Below, in pieces: positions 7,858-17,161 of a stretch of 57,233 bases of DNA. How positions within the stretch are numbered: position 1 is the stretch's first letter; each line of letters starts with the position of its first letter. The notes beneath the pieces are model-generated. The model searched no databases and was not told the origin of the DNA. It worked only from the letters and a program-made list of their open reading frames with translations. The position numbers and the translations under genes are program-made. Source of the stretch: Mariniblastus sp. (GTDB lineage: Bacteria > Planctomycetota > Planctomycetia > Pirellulales > Pirellulaceae); the NCBI GenBank assembly GCA_029251085.1, contig JAQXDZ010000052.1, forward strand, positions 1 through 57,233. The letters run 5' to 3'.

Positions 7858-8835
7858 TTATTTTTGCCTTCTCATGTTCATTTCGATTTCATTCGAAACT
7901 GTCGTTTTGATCATTTTTTCGCGATAAGGTTTTTCAGTGCTAACCGTGTTTTGAATTTTACTGTTACTAAAAAATCCGTTTTCGAGATCCATCAGTAAGG
8001 TTCCTGACCCGCGAAAGTTAAGTAGCTTTCCCTGTAAGCTTGAGCCCTGTTGTTTCGACGGTAAATCAACTGGCTTCAGTTCCGTCAAAATACTGAACTC
8101 GGCAACTTGCCCTTGTTCGCCGTCACTATTTTTTAGGTAGGTATAGGTTTCGGTCTGCTCCATGGCCCCCATGGCAGTGTCAGTTGTCGATTGGCGATTC
8201 CAGGTTTGGCCGACAGCGAGAGGTTGAGGGAGGACGACAGACGAAGCGCCCATCATTTCTTTCAGGCCTGCGGCGCTGAATAGCTGTCTTAGATTCTGTG
8301 TGTTGGGAAGTTCATTCAGTAGCTTGGTAACGTCCGTAGAGGTTTTTACATCAAGAATTTCCCCGGTGGATGCCATCACTACATCGATTGGGAGGTTGAG
8401 TAGCGGTTGGATTTGTTTAAGTAATTTTTTACCCTGCTTCGAAGTCTTCCCCGGATCCGATGTGTTGACTACGACTTCGAGAAGCGGCGCTCCCGTTTCC
8501 CCTTTCTTCTTTCTGGTAAATCCGTTCACGATCAGGTTAATGCCCGTGATGGACTGTTGGATCGTGGCATTCCCTTTCGGATCAATCTTACTGACATTCC
8601 ACGTCATCTCGATTTCAGTTTTACTCTCGACGCTTGTTTCCCGAGAATCAACCGTTGTGTCTGATTTTGATGTCTGATTAAATTTGATAACGAACTGATC
8701 ATTCGTTTTCAGTTTCCAGCAGACTTCCTTTACCTGACCTTGAGTTGGTGAACCCCAAGCCATGGTCGTCAAAAAAACAGCGGTGGTTAAAACCGCGAAC
8801 AATTGAAGGCGGCGAGTAAAGTTGGCTTGAAACAT
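7858..8835 (-). CDS. Secreted DUF6263-like protein
   Basis: A 325-residue protein with a clear signal peptide (MFQANFTRRLQLFAVLTTAV, cleavage near residue 30). The mature part is beta-rich with a repeated Thr/Ser/Lys pattern. It contains 'GQTWNRQSTTD' and 'MTWNVSKIDPKGNATI', which recall the DUF6263 family common in planctomycetes; this is an assignment from memory of the pattern. No catalytic motif is seen. An AAGAAG stretch precedes the start. It lies about 120 bases upstream of the Rieske/MazG pair and 20 bases after the UPF0173 gene, all on the minus strand, so a loose operon is possible. Function unknown. Confidence 0.75.
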   Translation of the reverse strand: MFQANFTRRLQLFAVLTTAVFLTTMAWGSPTQGQVKEVCWKLKTNDQFVIKFNQTSKSDTTVDSRETSVESKTEIEMTWNVSKIDPKGNATIQQSITGINLIVNGFTRKKKGETGAPLLEVVVNTSDPGKTSKQGKKLLKQIQPLLNLPIDVVMASTGEILDVKTSTDVTKLLNELPNTQNLRQLFSAAGLKEMMGASSVVLPQPLAVGQTWNRQSTTDTAMGAMEQTETYTYLKNSDGEQGQVAEFSILTELKPVDLPSKQQGSSLQGKLLNFRGSGTLLMDLENGFFSNSKIQNTVSTEKPYREKMIKTTVSNEIEMNMRRQK

Positions 8836-8855
8836 AAAATTCTTCTTAAACGAAA

Positions 8856-9545
8856 TTATTCAATCACATGAGATTGGCCTGGTTGCAGGACAACGGGTTC
8901 AGCGGTGGCGCCCGCTCTCACCATTTCTGCCCAGTGCTCTGCATCTTGTTCGATGGGAGGCCAGGTGTTGTAGTGTGTGGGGAGGACTTGCTTAGGGTTA
9001 AGATAATTGGTTGCTGTTACGCTGTCGCGAGGCCCCATGGTAAACATGTCACCGATCGGAAGAATCGCCACGTCGATTCCTTTGTCGCGAAGGAGTTGCA
9101 TATCTGAAAACAAGGCCGTGTCGCAGGCAAAGTAAAGCGTTCTTTCGCCCAGCATCACTAAAAACCCACCCGCGACTCCGCCGTAGGCGCCGTCGGGAAG
9201 CTGCGAACTGTGGATCGCTGGAGTCATTTTGACGCTGCCAAACGGTAGGGCAAGCGAGCCTCCGATGTTCATGCCCGTGGTTCTCTTCACGTCATGTTGA
9301 TTGGCGAACCATTCGGCCACTTCAAACCCGGCGATGACCATTGCGTCGCAGCGATTGGCAATTTCGGCGACATCGGCCACATGGTCGAAATGCCCGTGAG
9401 AAACCAAGATGAAATCAGCGTCAACTTCGCTTGCTTTTTGGGGAGCAGTTGGCGAATCGTTCAAAAAAGGATCAAGCAGAATTCGGTGATGTCCGTCATT
9501 GATTAACCAAGTGGCATGTCCGAGCCAAGTTAGTTCAATGCTCAT
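8856..9545 (-). CDS. UPF0173-type metal-dependent hydrolase (MBL fold)
   Basis: A 229-residue cytoplasmic metallo-beta-lactamase-fold protein of the UPF0173 (YtkL-like) group. It opens with the family pattern ELTWLGHATWLI, has the metal motif HGHFDH at 50-55, a mid-protein ACDTALF, and GPRDSVTATNYLNPK and PTHYNTWPP near the end, all typical. An AAGGA site lies eight bases upstream of the start. Substrate unknown in this family. It is the first gene of the minus-strand run from 9545 to 6994. Confidence 0.93.
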   Translation of the reverse strand: MSIELTWLGHATWLINDGHHRILLDPFLNDSPTAPQKASEVDADFILVSHGHFDHVADVAEIANRCDAMVIAGFEVAEWFANQHDVKRTTGMNIGGSLALPFGSVKMTPAIHSSQLPDGAYGGVAGGFLVMLGERTLYFACDTALFSDMQLLRDKGIDVAILPIGDMFTMGPRDSVTATNYLNPKQVLPTHYNTWPPIEQDAEHWAEMVRAGATAEPVVLQPGQSHVIE

Positions 9546-9702
9546 ATGTCCATTCCTTATAGGTCGAGGTGGTCAGCTAGATTCTACTTGAACCAACTTA
9601 ATCACGAGTTTTAAGTGACGCTGAATCGTTTATGTTTAGCGGGGACCCGGCGAGCCCATCCCGATTTTAGTGGCTCGCAATTAGAAATTCGACCGTAGTG
9701 GG

Positions 9703-11130
9703 TTACTTATCTACGGGTTCTCGTAATATACGGTTCATGTTGACTTTGTATTTCTCGACTCCAGGTTGCCCATAAGGGTTGATTTCGAGTAATCGACCTT
9801 CGAGGACAGTTGCCAACATCATCATTTGAAAAAATTGACCGAGGCTTGCCTCATCCGCTGCTGGAAAGTGGAGGTTGGTCGTCGGGCGGTTGTCGTCAAG
9901 GTAGGCTTGGTTGGTACCTGCAATCGCCGCGGACATGACTTCCGGTAGCGTTTTCTCAGACAGTTCATTGAGTTGATCCTGATTCCGCTGACTTGACCCG
10001 ATCGGAAGTGGATCGCAACGCCAGTGATCAACGATCACATTATTCATTACCTTATCACGTGCACCTTCCTGGTGCTGCTGAGCACGCGAGTGGAGATCCC
10101 GGGAGTTTAAGCAGGTTAACGGAAGAGCGCCGCGTTCGAATTTCCCGAGGCTTTCGGCCAGCAATTGGTCATACCAAAATCCAGCGGACTCGAGTGATTT
10201 GCTCCAAACTGACAAAACTCTGGTAACCACCCCCTGCTCTTTTTCAAGTAGATGGTTGACCGCGACGTAGTCGAGGACTGGGTTGCTGCCAAGCGGTTGT
10301 GTTCGAAACAGACTGTTCATTGATGCCGCTCCCTCCAAAAGGGCCACGATATCAATTCCTAAAATTGCGGCTGGCAGTAGGCCGACGGCGGAAAGCACGG
10401 AGAACCTCCCCCCTACCCCATCGGGGACTAAGAATCGGTCACGGCAGCCGATCTCGTCGGCCAGGCTTGCAAGTTTCCCCGATTCGCCAGTGACTGGAAC
10501 AACGTAGTCGGGCAGATTTTCAGCACCCACTTGAGATTCCAGTGCTGCGAGGAATTGCCGAAATGCTGCAGCAGTTTCGAGCGTGCCGCCACTCTTGCTG
10601 ATCACAACGATCGCCCATTTACCTTCTGGTCCGTCGCCCTGAGAGTGGTTTTTCAAAAACTCCAACAGTCCTTGTGACCAATCGTTATCAACATTGTTGC
10701 CTTCAAAATACATCCGTGGCCGTCCGCCTCGCTCGGCGCGGGTTAGCTCATTAAAATAAGGCTGGCAACAGGTTTCCATTAAAGCGCGGGCTCCCATGTA
10801 AGACCCGCCAATTCCAAGGACGACTACTTTGTCGACGCGTTCTCTCAATCGTGCCGCGGTATCGAGTATCCGCCCGAGTTCACTTTCGGGACGATTCGAT
10901 TGATACTCATCGAGAATCCGTTCGGGCATTTCAAAAAAACCAGCATCTAAAGGCTGTTTTTCATCGGGGATGTTGTCTTGAGATGCAAATAATTCAACAT
11001 CCGTTTTGAGAATTTCATCCCGAGCCGACTCGAGTGCTGGACTGAGTTGCTGAATTTGACCGGCAGTGATCCCATTTTCTGGAATTAATGAGCCGCGGTA
11101 ATCAAAAACAAGTGGTTTTACTTTTGCCAT
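9703..11130 (-). CDS. pgi: Glucose-6-phosphate isomerase
   Basis: Interconverts glucose 6-phosphate and fructose 6-phosphate in glycolysis and gluconeogenesis. The 475-residue protein carries the phosphosugar-binding SIS domains, with GIGGSYMGARAL and VISKSGGTLETAAAF, and a later WYDQLLAESLGKFERG segment that matches the family signature region. The ATG at 11130 is used; the upstream in-frame TTG at 11142 has no support. It is divergent from gpmI, another glycolytic gene, across a 360-base region that could hold both promoters. Confidence 0.95.
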   Translation of the reverse strand: MAKVKPLVFDYRGSLIPENGITAGQIQQLSPALESARDEILKTDVELFASQDNIPDEKQPLDAGFFEMPERILDEYQSNRPESELGRILDTAARLRERVDKVVVLGIGGSYMGARALMETCCQPYFNELTRAERGGRPRMYFEGNNVDNDWSQGLLEFLKNHSQGDGPEGKWAIVVISKSGGTLETAAAFRQFLAALESQVGAENLPDYVVPVTGESGKLASLADEIGCRDRFLVPDGVGGRFSVLSAVGLLPAAILGIDIVALLEGAASMNSLFRTQPLGSNPVLDYVAVNHLLEKEQGVVTRVLSVWSKSLESAGFWYDQLLAESLGKFERGALPLTCLNSRDLHSRAQQHQEGARDKVMNNVIVDHWRCDPLPIGSSQRNQDQLNELSEKTLPEVMSAAIAGTNQAYLDDNRPTTNLHFPAADEASLGQFFQMMMLATVLEGRLLEINPYGQPGVEKYKVNMNRILREPVDK

Positions 11131-11490
11131 CGAAGTCGCCAAAAATTGTCAATTTTAAAGTGGAGGAACGGATTATTTCCGTCGCTGAATTGTCCTCCAA
11201 AAGCTTGATCCGTTCTAGTGGACTGGGGACTGCTGAATCAGGAATGCAGATTTCAGGAGGCTAAGTTTTCCCTTCTAAAATTTTTCCTTTCTAAATAGTC
11301 ACTTTTAGAGCCGCACCGAATGATTGTTTTCCGACAGAGGCGGATAAATCTGTTTGGGAAGCTCGTTTTTTCAACCGAGGAACCCTCCCGATTTTCGTAG
11401 AGATCCCTACAATAGACAGGGATTGCATCGTCCGCGAATAACGGCGGCGATCTCGGTTTCCCGTCCAATTTTATTTAAAACACAAACGCC
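11131..11490. other. Divergent promoter region between pgi and gpmI
   Basis: A gap of 360 bases with no credible gene; a 71-codon minus-strand frame at 11253-11468 lacks protein character. Two short inverted repeats are visible: ACGGA/TCCGT at 11168-11182 and ATCCCT/AGGGAT at 11403-11423. Promoters for both genes must lie here, but I cannot place them with confidence. Confidence 0.4.
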
Positions 11491-13137
11491 ATGAATCCAC
11501 TTACCAAGCACCCCTCATTTTCTGGAGCCGAAGGCCCTGTCGTTCTGGTCATTATGGACGGAGTTGGAATTGGTCAGGGGGATCCTGGCGACATGGTTGC
11601 CAAAGCATCCACTCCTCATCTTGACCACTTGAAATCGAATTCGGTTTACACCACCCTCCGCGCACATGGGCGATCGGTAGGGATGCCGTCGGATGATGAC
11701 ATGGGCAATAGCGAAGTGGGACATAACGCGATCGGTGCTGGTCGTGTTTTTGATCAAGGAGCTTTGCTGGTTCAGAATTCGGTGCGGTCGGGTGAAATGT
11801 TTGGGGGAGAAACCTGGCGAGATCTCACGGGATCACTTGAGGAGAGCACGCTCCATTTAATCGGTCTTCTTTCCGATGGAAATGTTCACTCTCACGTTGA
11901 TATTTTGGCCGCTATGCTGAAGCAAACGCATGAACAAGGAATCCGCAAAGTCCGTGTTCACACGTTGTTGGATGGTCGCGATGTTCCGCCAACCTCGGCC
12001 TTAGTCTACCTCGAGGCTCTGGAGAAACAGCTCGCCGAGATTAATGCCTCCGGCGACTTTGACTATGCAATCGCTTCTGGTGGTGGACGCCTATATATCA
12101 CCATGGATCGATACAATGCAGATTGGCCAATGGTGGAACGTGGTTGGAATGTGCATGTGAAAGGCATCGGCCGTGAGTTTGATTCGGCAAAGGCTGCAGT
12201 GGAAACGCTGCGTGCAGAAAATCCTGGAGTGATTGATCAGGATCTTAAAGAGTTTGTTGTCGTGCGGGACGGGAAGCCTGTTGGTCCGATCGTCGACGGC
12301 GATAGTGTCATCCTGTTTAATTTTCGAGGTGACCGTGCAATGGAAATTTCTCGGGCCTTCGATGATGCTGAACTTGAGGCGTTTGACCGCGGTGAAGTGC
12401 CAGACGTTAAGTTCGCTGGAATCATGCAATACGATGCCGATCTTGAAATTCCAAAACGATTTCTGGTTACGCCACCAGCGATCGATCGGCCAATGGGGCA
12501 GTTTCTTGCCAGCACTGGGGTTTCGCAATTAGCTGTGAGTGAAACTCAGAAGTATGGTCATGTGACTTATTTTTTTAATGGCAATCGAAGTGGGAAGTTT
12601 GATGAGTCGGCGGAAGATTATGTCGAGATCAAATCTGATTTGTTGCCGTTCGAGCAACGTCCATGGATGAAAGGCGGCGAGATTACCGACGTCATCCTCG
12701 ATTCGATCAAAAACGGGAAGCACGACTTTATTCGTGCTAATTACCCTAACGGTGATATGGTCGGGCATACGGGGGATCTTTTGGCGGTCGAAATTTCTGT
12801 TGAGTGCGTTGATCTTTGCGTTGGTCGATTAAAAGAGGCGATCGATCGGGCAGGCGGAATATTGATTGTGACTGCGGATCACGGTAATGCTGACGAGATG
12901 TTTGAGGTTGGAAAAGACGGCAATTTAAAGTTGGACGCCAGTGGAAATCCCAAGCCCAAAACCAGCCATACCCTTAATCCAGTGCCTTGTTACATCTATG
13001 ATCCCACTGGTAAGGCCAAGCTGAGATTAGGGGTGGATCGCGATCTTGGAATTAGTAGCCTGGCGGCAACTGTGATGAATTGTCTTGGTTTTGTTCCACC
13101 CGAGGATTATGATCCATCTATTGTTGAAGTCGGTTAA
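11491..13137 (+). CDS. gpmI: 2,3-bisphosphoglycerate-independent phosphoglycerate mutase
   Basis: Converts 3-phosphoglycerate to 2-phosphoglycerate using two metal ions and a phosphoserine intermediate. The alkaline-phosphatase-superfamily metal motif IMDGVGIG lies near the N-terminus. The catalytic Ser74 is in DMGNSEVGHNAIGAGR, and the C-terminal metal motif is VTADHGNADEMF. At 548 residues it is somewhat longer than the roughly 510 usual; the extra residues are in the C-terminal third and at the N-terminus. The ATG is the first in frame. Divergent from pgi. Confidence 0.96.
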   Translation: MNPLTKHPSFSGAEGPVVLVIMDGVGIGQGDPGDMVAKASTPHLDHLKSNSVYTTLRAHGRSVGMPSDDDMGNSEVGHNAIGAGRVFDQGALLVQNSVRSGEMFGGETWRDLTGSLEESTLHLIGLLSDGNVHSHVDILAAMLKQTHEQGIRKVRVHTLLDGRDVPPTSALVYLEALEKQLAEINASGDFDYAIASGGGRLYITMDRYNADWPMVERGWNVHVKGIGREFDSAKAAVETLRAENPGVIDQDLKEFVVVRDGKPVGPIVDGDSVILFNFRGDRAMEISRAFDDAELEAFDRGEVPDVKFAGIMQYDADLEIPKRFLVTPPAIDRPMGQFLASTGVSQLAVSETQKYGHVTYFFNGNRSGKFDESAEDYVEIKSDLLPFEQRPWMKGGEITDVILDSIKNGKHDFIRANYPNGDMVGHTGDLLAVEISVECVDLCVGRLKEAIDRAGGILIVTADHGNADEMFEVGKDGNLKLDASGNPKPKTSHTLNPVPCYIYDPTGKAKLRLGVDRDLGISSLAATVMNCLGFVPPEDYDPSIVEVG

Positions 13138-13192
13138 TCTGTACTGACTCTTAAAAAACTTACGCATAAGCTCCTTTCGCAGAGGTCGATGA

Positions 13193-14290
13193 ATGAAGTC
13201 TGTCCCAAGCATGTTTTGTTGTTGGTTGGTTTTGGTTTGCCTCGGTTTTCTTGCAGGAGGCTCGGTTTGCTCAGCGCAGGAATCCAAAGCAGCGGCAAGT
13301 CGAGATGATTTCGTTTCGGATGCCAGTTTTATTGTTGGAACGTATGATCCATCTGCTGCTGATCATTCTGTCGATTCGATCGTGAAGTTAGCTGATCGAT
13401 TTCTTGAATCGTTAAATGAGGAACAGAAATCAAAATGTCTTGGCGAGCTGGCTAGCGAGAAGCGGCGAGAGTGGACCAATCTACCTGCTCGGAACGATGC
13501 CGATGGTGTTAAGTTCTCCGAATTAAGCAAAGAACAAATTGAAAAAGCGTGTGCGTTGATGGGAAGTTTGCTGAGCCGGCAGGGGTTTGAGAAAATGAGG
13601 AGCATCATGCTTGCCGACGATCAGCTTTTAAGAGAAGGTAAGCCGAGGCGGGGGTTTGGGACTGAGAATTTTGCCATTGTGATTTTTGGTACACCTTCGA
13701 GCGCAAAGCCCTGGTGTTTCCAGTTAGATGGACATCATGTCGGGGCGAATATTTCTATTCAAGGTAGAGAAATGACAATGTCGCCGAGTTTCATCGGTAC
13801 GCAACCCAAAGCGTTCACGATTGGTGGCGTCGAGTATCGACCCTTCAAAAATGAGACAGAGATGGCACATCAGTTGGCGATGAGTCTTTCGGACGAGCAA
13901 GTTAAAAAGGCGGTCGTTCAACCAAAACGCGCCCGGATTGTTGCAGGGCCTGGTCGAGATAATTTTGTTCCAGTTCCGCAGGGATTGCCTTGTGAGCAAT
14001 TGAGTGAGAAGCAGCAGGAGGTTTTGATCAAACTGATTGAGCAATGGGTCGGCGATCTCCCTCCCAAGCAGTCGAAGAAGCGAATGAAAGAAATTCGGTC
14101 TGAGTTGAGTCAGATGAGCTTTGCCTGGAACGGTAATCGAAACCCCAAGAGTGATATTTCTTATCGAATTCAGTCCCCTTCACTCATTATTGAGTACGCC
14201 TGCCAAGATCTTGGAGGTGATCCGTTGGATCATCTGCACTCAAATTATCGCGACCCAACTAATGACTACGGTGGTCAACTCAAGCAATAA
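13193..14290 (+). CDS. Secreted DUF3500 domain protein
   Basis: A 365-residue protein with an N-terminal signal peptide (about residues 1-29, ending SVCSAQE). The body matches the DUF3500 layout: an N-terminal helical part with 'LSKEQIEKACALMGSLLS', then FGTPSSAKPWCFQLDGHHVG, the Trp-x-x-Gln-x-x-Gly-His-His signature of the family, and a C-terminal segment ending 'SLIIEYACQDLGGDPLDHLH', where the His residues could bind metal. DUF3500 proteins are secreted and functionally uncharacterised. It starts 55 bases after gpmI, and read-through from gpmI is possible because I see no terminator between them. Confidence 0.87.
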   Translation: MKSVPSMFCCWLVLVCLGFLAGGSVCSAQESKAAASRDDFVSDASFIVGTYDPSAADHSVDSIVKLADRFLESLNEEQKSKCLGELASEKRREWTNLPARNDADGVKFSELSKEQIEKACALMGSLLSRQGFEKMRSIMLADDQLLREGKPRRGFGTENFAIVIFGTPSSAKPWCFQLDGHHVGANISIQGREMTMSPSFIGTQPKAFTIGGVEYRPFKNETEMAHQLAMSLSDEQVKKAVVQPKRARIVAGPGRDNFVPVPQGLPCEQLSEKQQEVLIKLIEQWVGDLPPKQSKKRMKEIRSELSQMSFAWNGNRNPKSDISYRIQSPSLIIEYACQDLGGDPLDHLHSNYRDPTNDYGGQLKQ

Positions 14291-14445
14291 CCCTGTTTTC
14301 CGACAGGCAGATTCAAAAAATTAGGCTTGTTGGACTGTCTTGCTAGCAAACCTGGCATTGCTCCTAACTCGTGATTTCCGCACACTACGCCGCGAAATTT
14401 ATGAAATAAGGGGATTGGGTTTTGAGTTTGCAGCGACACCACCAA

Positions 14446-15078
14446 ATGAAAGCAGGCATCCAGCACGCGTTCTTAACGTTGCTATTGGTGCTGCTTAGTT
14501 GCCAAGTCGGTTGTCGCCTATTTCGTTATGACGAAAAATCGTCAAACCTCATGGGGCACGCTCCTGTTCAAAATCCAATGGTTGTTCCGATGGTCGATCG
14601 CTGGATCGTAATGGAACAAGTTAGTGATGAGGTTGATAATTATTTTAAGATCTATCGCGAGGAACGCATTCGCGTTTTGGATGGAATCATGTCCGAAGGA
14701 TGGATTGAAACCCATCCTAAGATCGGCAGCACACTAGGCGAGCCGTGGCAAAAAGATTCAACCCGTGGTTTCGAGCGGCTTCATGCGACACTTCAGACGG
14801 TTCGGCGATTTGCAAAAATACGCGTGATACCTACTGGAAATGCTTATCAAATCGACGTGAAGGTTTTTAAAGAGTTAGAGGATTTAAACCAGCCAGTGGG
14901 GGCAACGACACAAGGTCAGTTGCGGTTTGACAATTCCTTGGATCGTGATTCGGTAGCGGGAGTATTGCCAAGTCCCAATGAAGGTTGGATTCCGATGGGG
15001 CGTGATTTTTCTCTTGAGCAAGAGATGCTGCGGAATATTTCTAGCCGACTGGATGGCCTCAACGAGAGTCTTAATTGA
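14446..15078 (+). CDS. Predicted lipoprotein
   Basis: About 210 residues from the ATG at 14446, giving MKAGIQHAFLTLLLVLLSCQ followed by VGC. Either Cys in this stretch could be the lipidated residue, the second (QVGC) being more lipobox-like. A TTG eight codons earlier is open but would lengthen the charged N-region. The mature part is a mixed alpha/beta sequence with 'DRWIVMEQVSDEVDNYFKIY' near its start and no enzyme motif. Family not recognised. Similar proteins of this size with an Arg-rich lipobox region occur widely in planctomycetes. Convergent with the M41-like gene. Confidence 0.75.
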   Translation: MKAGIQHAFLTLLLVLLSCQVGCRLFRYDEKSSNLMGHAPVQNPMVVPMVDRWIVMEQVSDEVDNYFKIYREERIRVLDGIMSEGWIETHPKIGSTLGEPWQKDSTRGFERLHATLQTVRRFAKIRVIPTGNAYQIDVKVFKELEDLNQPVGATTQGQLRFDNSLDRDSVAGVLPSPNEGWIPMGRDFSLEQEMLRNISSRLDGLNESLN

Positions 15079-15124
15079 TTAGATGTTCGCCAGTGTGTCG
15101 AGGCTTTGAGGCAACGCTGAATGG

Positions 15125-15640
15125 CTAGTCGGAATCGATCCAAAACGAGATGGCTTCCTCGAGCTGCTCATTCTCCAAGGTGTAGTGTGCAAGGAGTTCG
15201 TCGGCGACGGCACCGACCGCGGCCCAGTTACGAGTTCGATTGAAAAAATCTCGAACCCAGAATTCAGCTTTCGAGATTAGCTGGAGTTGTTCTCGTCTTG
15301 TCGTTTTGAGGAGCGTGGCGGATTCGGCTATCCGTTGCCAGTCGGCTGCGAATTCCGGAACTGACTCAATGGGCATTTGTTCCGACCGGTAAAGCAATTC
15401 GGCGACCGGGCCAGCGAGGCTTACTTTGAGTTCGACCTCATAGATCGCTGCATCGGTTGATGGAGGCCAGCTTACGATTGACTCACCGAATCGTTTTAAA
15501 CCGTCATCTTCGGGTGGTTCAATAGAAACGCGGATGATGCGTCCACCCAGGGCGGCAGCCATCACAGCATGCCCAGCTTCGTGATAGGCCGTTATTTCCT
15601 CAATTTCGTCTTCCACCGTCAATTGAATCCTTCTGGTCAT
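15125..15640 (-). CDS. Standalone FtsH-peptidase-like (M41) zinc protein
   Basis: A 171-residue protein resembling only the peptidase domain of FtsH. It has HEAGHAV at 20-26, preceded by Thr-Ala-Tyr as in FtsH (normally 'VAYHEAGHA'), then 'VSIEP', later SLAGPVAELL, and an Asp in EFAADWQRI where the third zinc ligand of M41 is expected. It has neither the AAA+ module nor a membrane segment. Without an unfoldase it could cleave only loose substrates, or it could be regulatory. The first residues (MTRRIQLTVEDEIEEIT) look like a plausible native start. Confidence 0.85.
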   Translation of the reverse strand: MTRRIQLTVEDEIEEITAYHEAGHAVMAAALGGRIIRVSIEPPEDDGLKRFGESIVSWPPSTDAAIYEVELKVSLAGPVAELLYRSEQMPIESVPEFAADWQRIAESATLLKTTRREQLQLISKAEFWVRDFFNRTRNWAAVGAVADELLAHYTLENEQLEEAISFWIDSD

Positions 15641-15872
15641 GTCGTTGGGCGTGGGGCGTTGGTTTGGCCTGATGTTACGCTCTAAGGTGTAACTGGCCTG
15701 TCACTTGGTATAACCAATTCAATTCTTAGCGATAGCGGTGATATTCGCCAACGGTTCTAATTTTCTGAATTGGAGCCAGATTGGACGTATACAGGAACCG
15801 GATTGGTACTACACTTGGTTTCCTTATTAACTCATGGTTCGGCGCATCTGTGCGCTAGAGGAAGTGATCACG

Positions 15873-17006
15873 ATGGCGAAAAAGAAATCCAGCGGCAAAT
15901 CTACTGCTCGGCCCAAGGCATCTGGACGTGGAAAACCGTCCACCCAGCGCAAGCCCGCGAAGAAATCAGGATCGACTGCTAAGTCGTCAAAACCCAAAGA
16001 CAGTCGTCTGCGGCTGCAGCGCGTAATGGCGTCGGCAGGGGTCGGCAGTCGCAGGGAGTGTGAACTGATTATTGAAGAGGGGCGAGTTGAAATTGACGGC
16101 CAGGTCGTCACGACCCTTGGTGTCAAGGTAGACCCGAATAAGCAGGAGATTTACGTCGATGCTGAAAAGCTGACGGTTCAGCGCCTGCAATATTTCATTC
16201 TTAACAAGCCTCCGGGAATTCTCTCGACCAGTAGCGATCCGTCGGGGCGACCACGTGTTATTGATTTAATCAAGACCGACAAGCGGGTGTACAACGTGGG
16301 GCGCCTAGATCAGTCCAGCGAGGGCCTGATTTTAGTCACGAATGATGGCGAACTGGCGAATCAATTGACTCACCCAAGTTATGGAGTTGAAAAGAAGTAT
16401 CACGTTCAAGTTGTCGGGATACCTGCGGCGGGGGATCTGAGAAAGTTAGAAGAGGGTGTCTATATCGCCGAAGGTTTGGCGCGAGCGACCAAAGCTAAGT
16501 TTTTGAAGCGGGCGACCGGAGGATGCTGGTTGGAAATTGTCCTCGCAGAAGGGCGAAACCGGGAAATCCGCCGGATGCTTGCCGGAATTGGGCATAAGGT
16601 AAGAACGCTAAAACGTGTGTCCATTGGGCCGCTCCGGTTAGGAGACCTGCCTCGGGGAGCGCATCGGGCATTGACGTCTGCCGAAATTAAATTGTTGAAA
16701 AAAGCACCGTCTTCGGAGCCTTTGAAAAAAAGACGTCGCCCCGTCAAGAGAAAAAAGATGAAAGTCAATTCTGAGGACGGAGAAACGGAAAAGAAGGCAG
16801 GTGGGAGGCGGGGCGCTGGCAAAGCCTCGAGTCGTACCAGCGGCGGGAAGAAAACCGTTGTTCGAGGGGCGCGGAAAGCATCACCAAAGAAGGATGCTCG
16901 TGGGGCAAAGGATGCTCGTGGGGCAAAGGGGGCGTCCAAGAAAAAGACAAATTCGAAAAAGCCTCGGCGAGGTGGGTTCGATGCGAAGCCTAAACGGACG
17001 CGTTAG
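15873..17006 (+). CDS. rluB: 23S rRNA pseudouridine synthase, RluB family
   Basis: Converts a specific uridine of 23S rRNA to pseudouridine. The 377-residue product has a Lys/Ser-rich N-tail (1-45), an S4 RNA-binding domain (LQRVMASAGVGSRRECELII), and the RsuA/RluB catalytic domain with the GRLDQSSEGLILVTNDGELA motif containing the catalytic Asp. The C-tail of about 100 residues is Lys/Arg/Gly-rich. The ATG at 15873 is chosen over one at 15834 because the translation then starts MAKKKSSGK, fitting the basic tail. The tail contains an 18-base tandem duplication. RsuA/RluE/RluF are alternatives, but domain order and size favour RluB. Confidence 0.9.
   Translation: MAKKKSSGKSTARPKASGRGKPSTQRKPAKKSGSTAKSSKPKDSRLRLQRVMASAGVGSRRECELIIEEGRVEIDGQVVTTLGVKVDPNKQEIYVDAEKLTVQRLQYFILNKPPGILSTSSDPSGRPRVIDLIKTDKRVYNVGRLDQSSEGLILVTNDGELANQLTHPSYGVEKKYHVQVVGIPAAGDLRKLEEGVYIAEGLARATKAKFLKRATGGCWLEIVLAEGRNREIRRMLAGIGHKVRTLKRVSIGPLRLGDLPRGAHRALTSAEIKLLKKAPSSEPLKKRRRPVKRKKMKVNSEDGETEKKAGGRRGAGKASSRTSGGKKTVVRGARKASPKKDARGAKDARGAKGASKKKTNSKKPRRGGFDAKPKRTR
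16892..16927 (+). repeat. 18-base tandem duplication in the rluB tail
   Basis: Two perfect copies of an 18-base unit beginning GGATGCTCGTGG encode the repeated Asp-Ala-Arg-Gly-Ala-Lys. The reading frame is preserved. Confidence 0.85.
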
Positions 17007-17161
17007 ACGTTCCGAGCCGGTAGTTGCTGGGGTCTCGACACGAGATTTTTACCGACTTGAAGACAATCGGTGGGAAGACAATCGTCGAGGGTAAAAAGAA
17101 TGGGTACGTAATACCCTCGCAGCGATCTGTTGCCTACCATCAAAAGGGCTGGCCATCGAAG

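Noticed and set aside
7774..7998. 74-codon frame upstream of the Rieske gene
   Set aside because: It overlaps the DUF6263-like gene on the opposite strand and lacks protein character.
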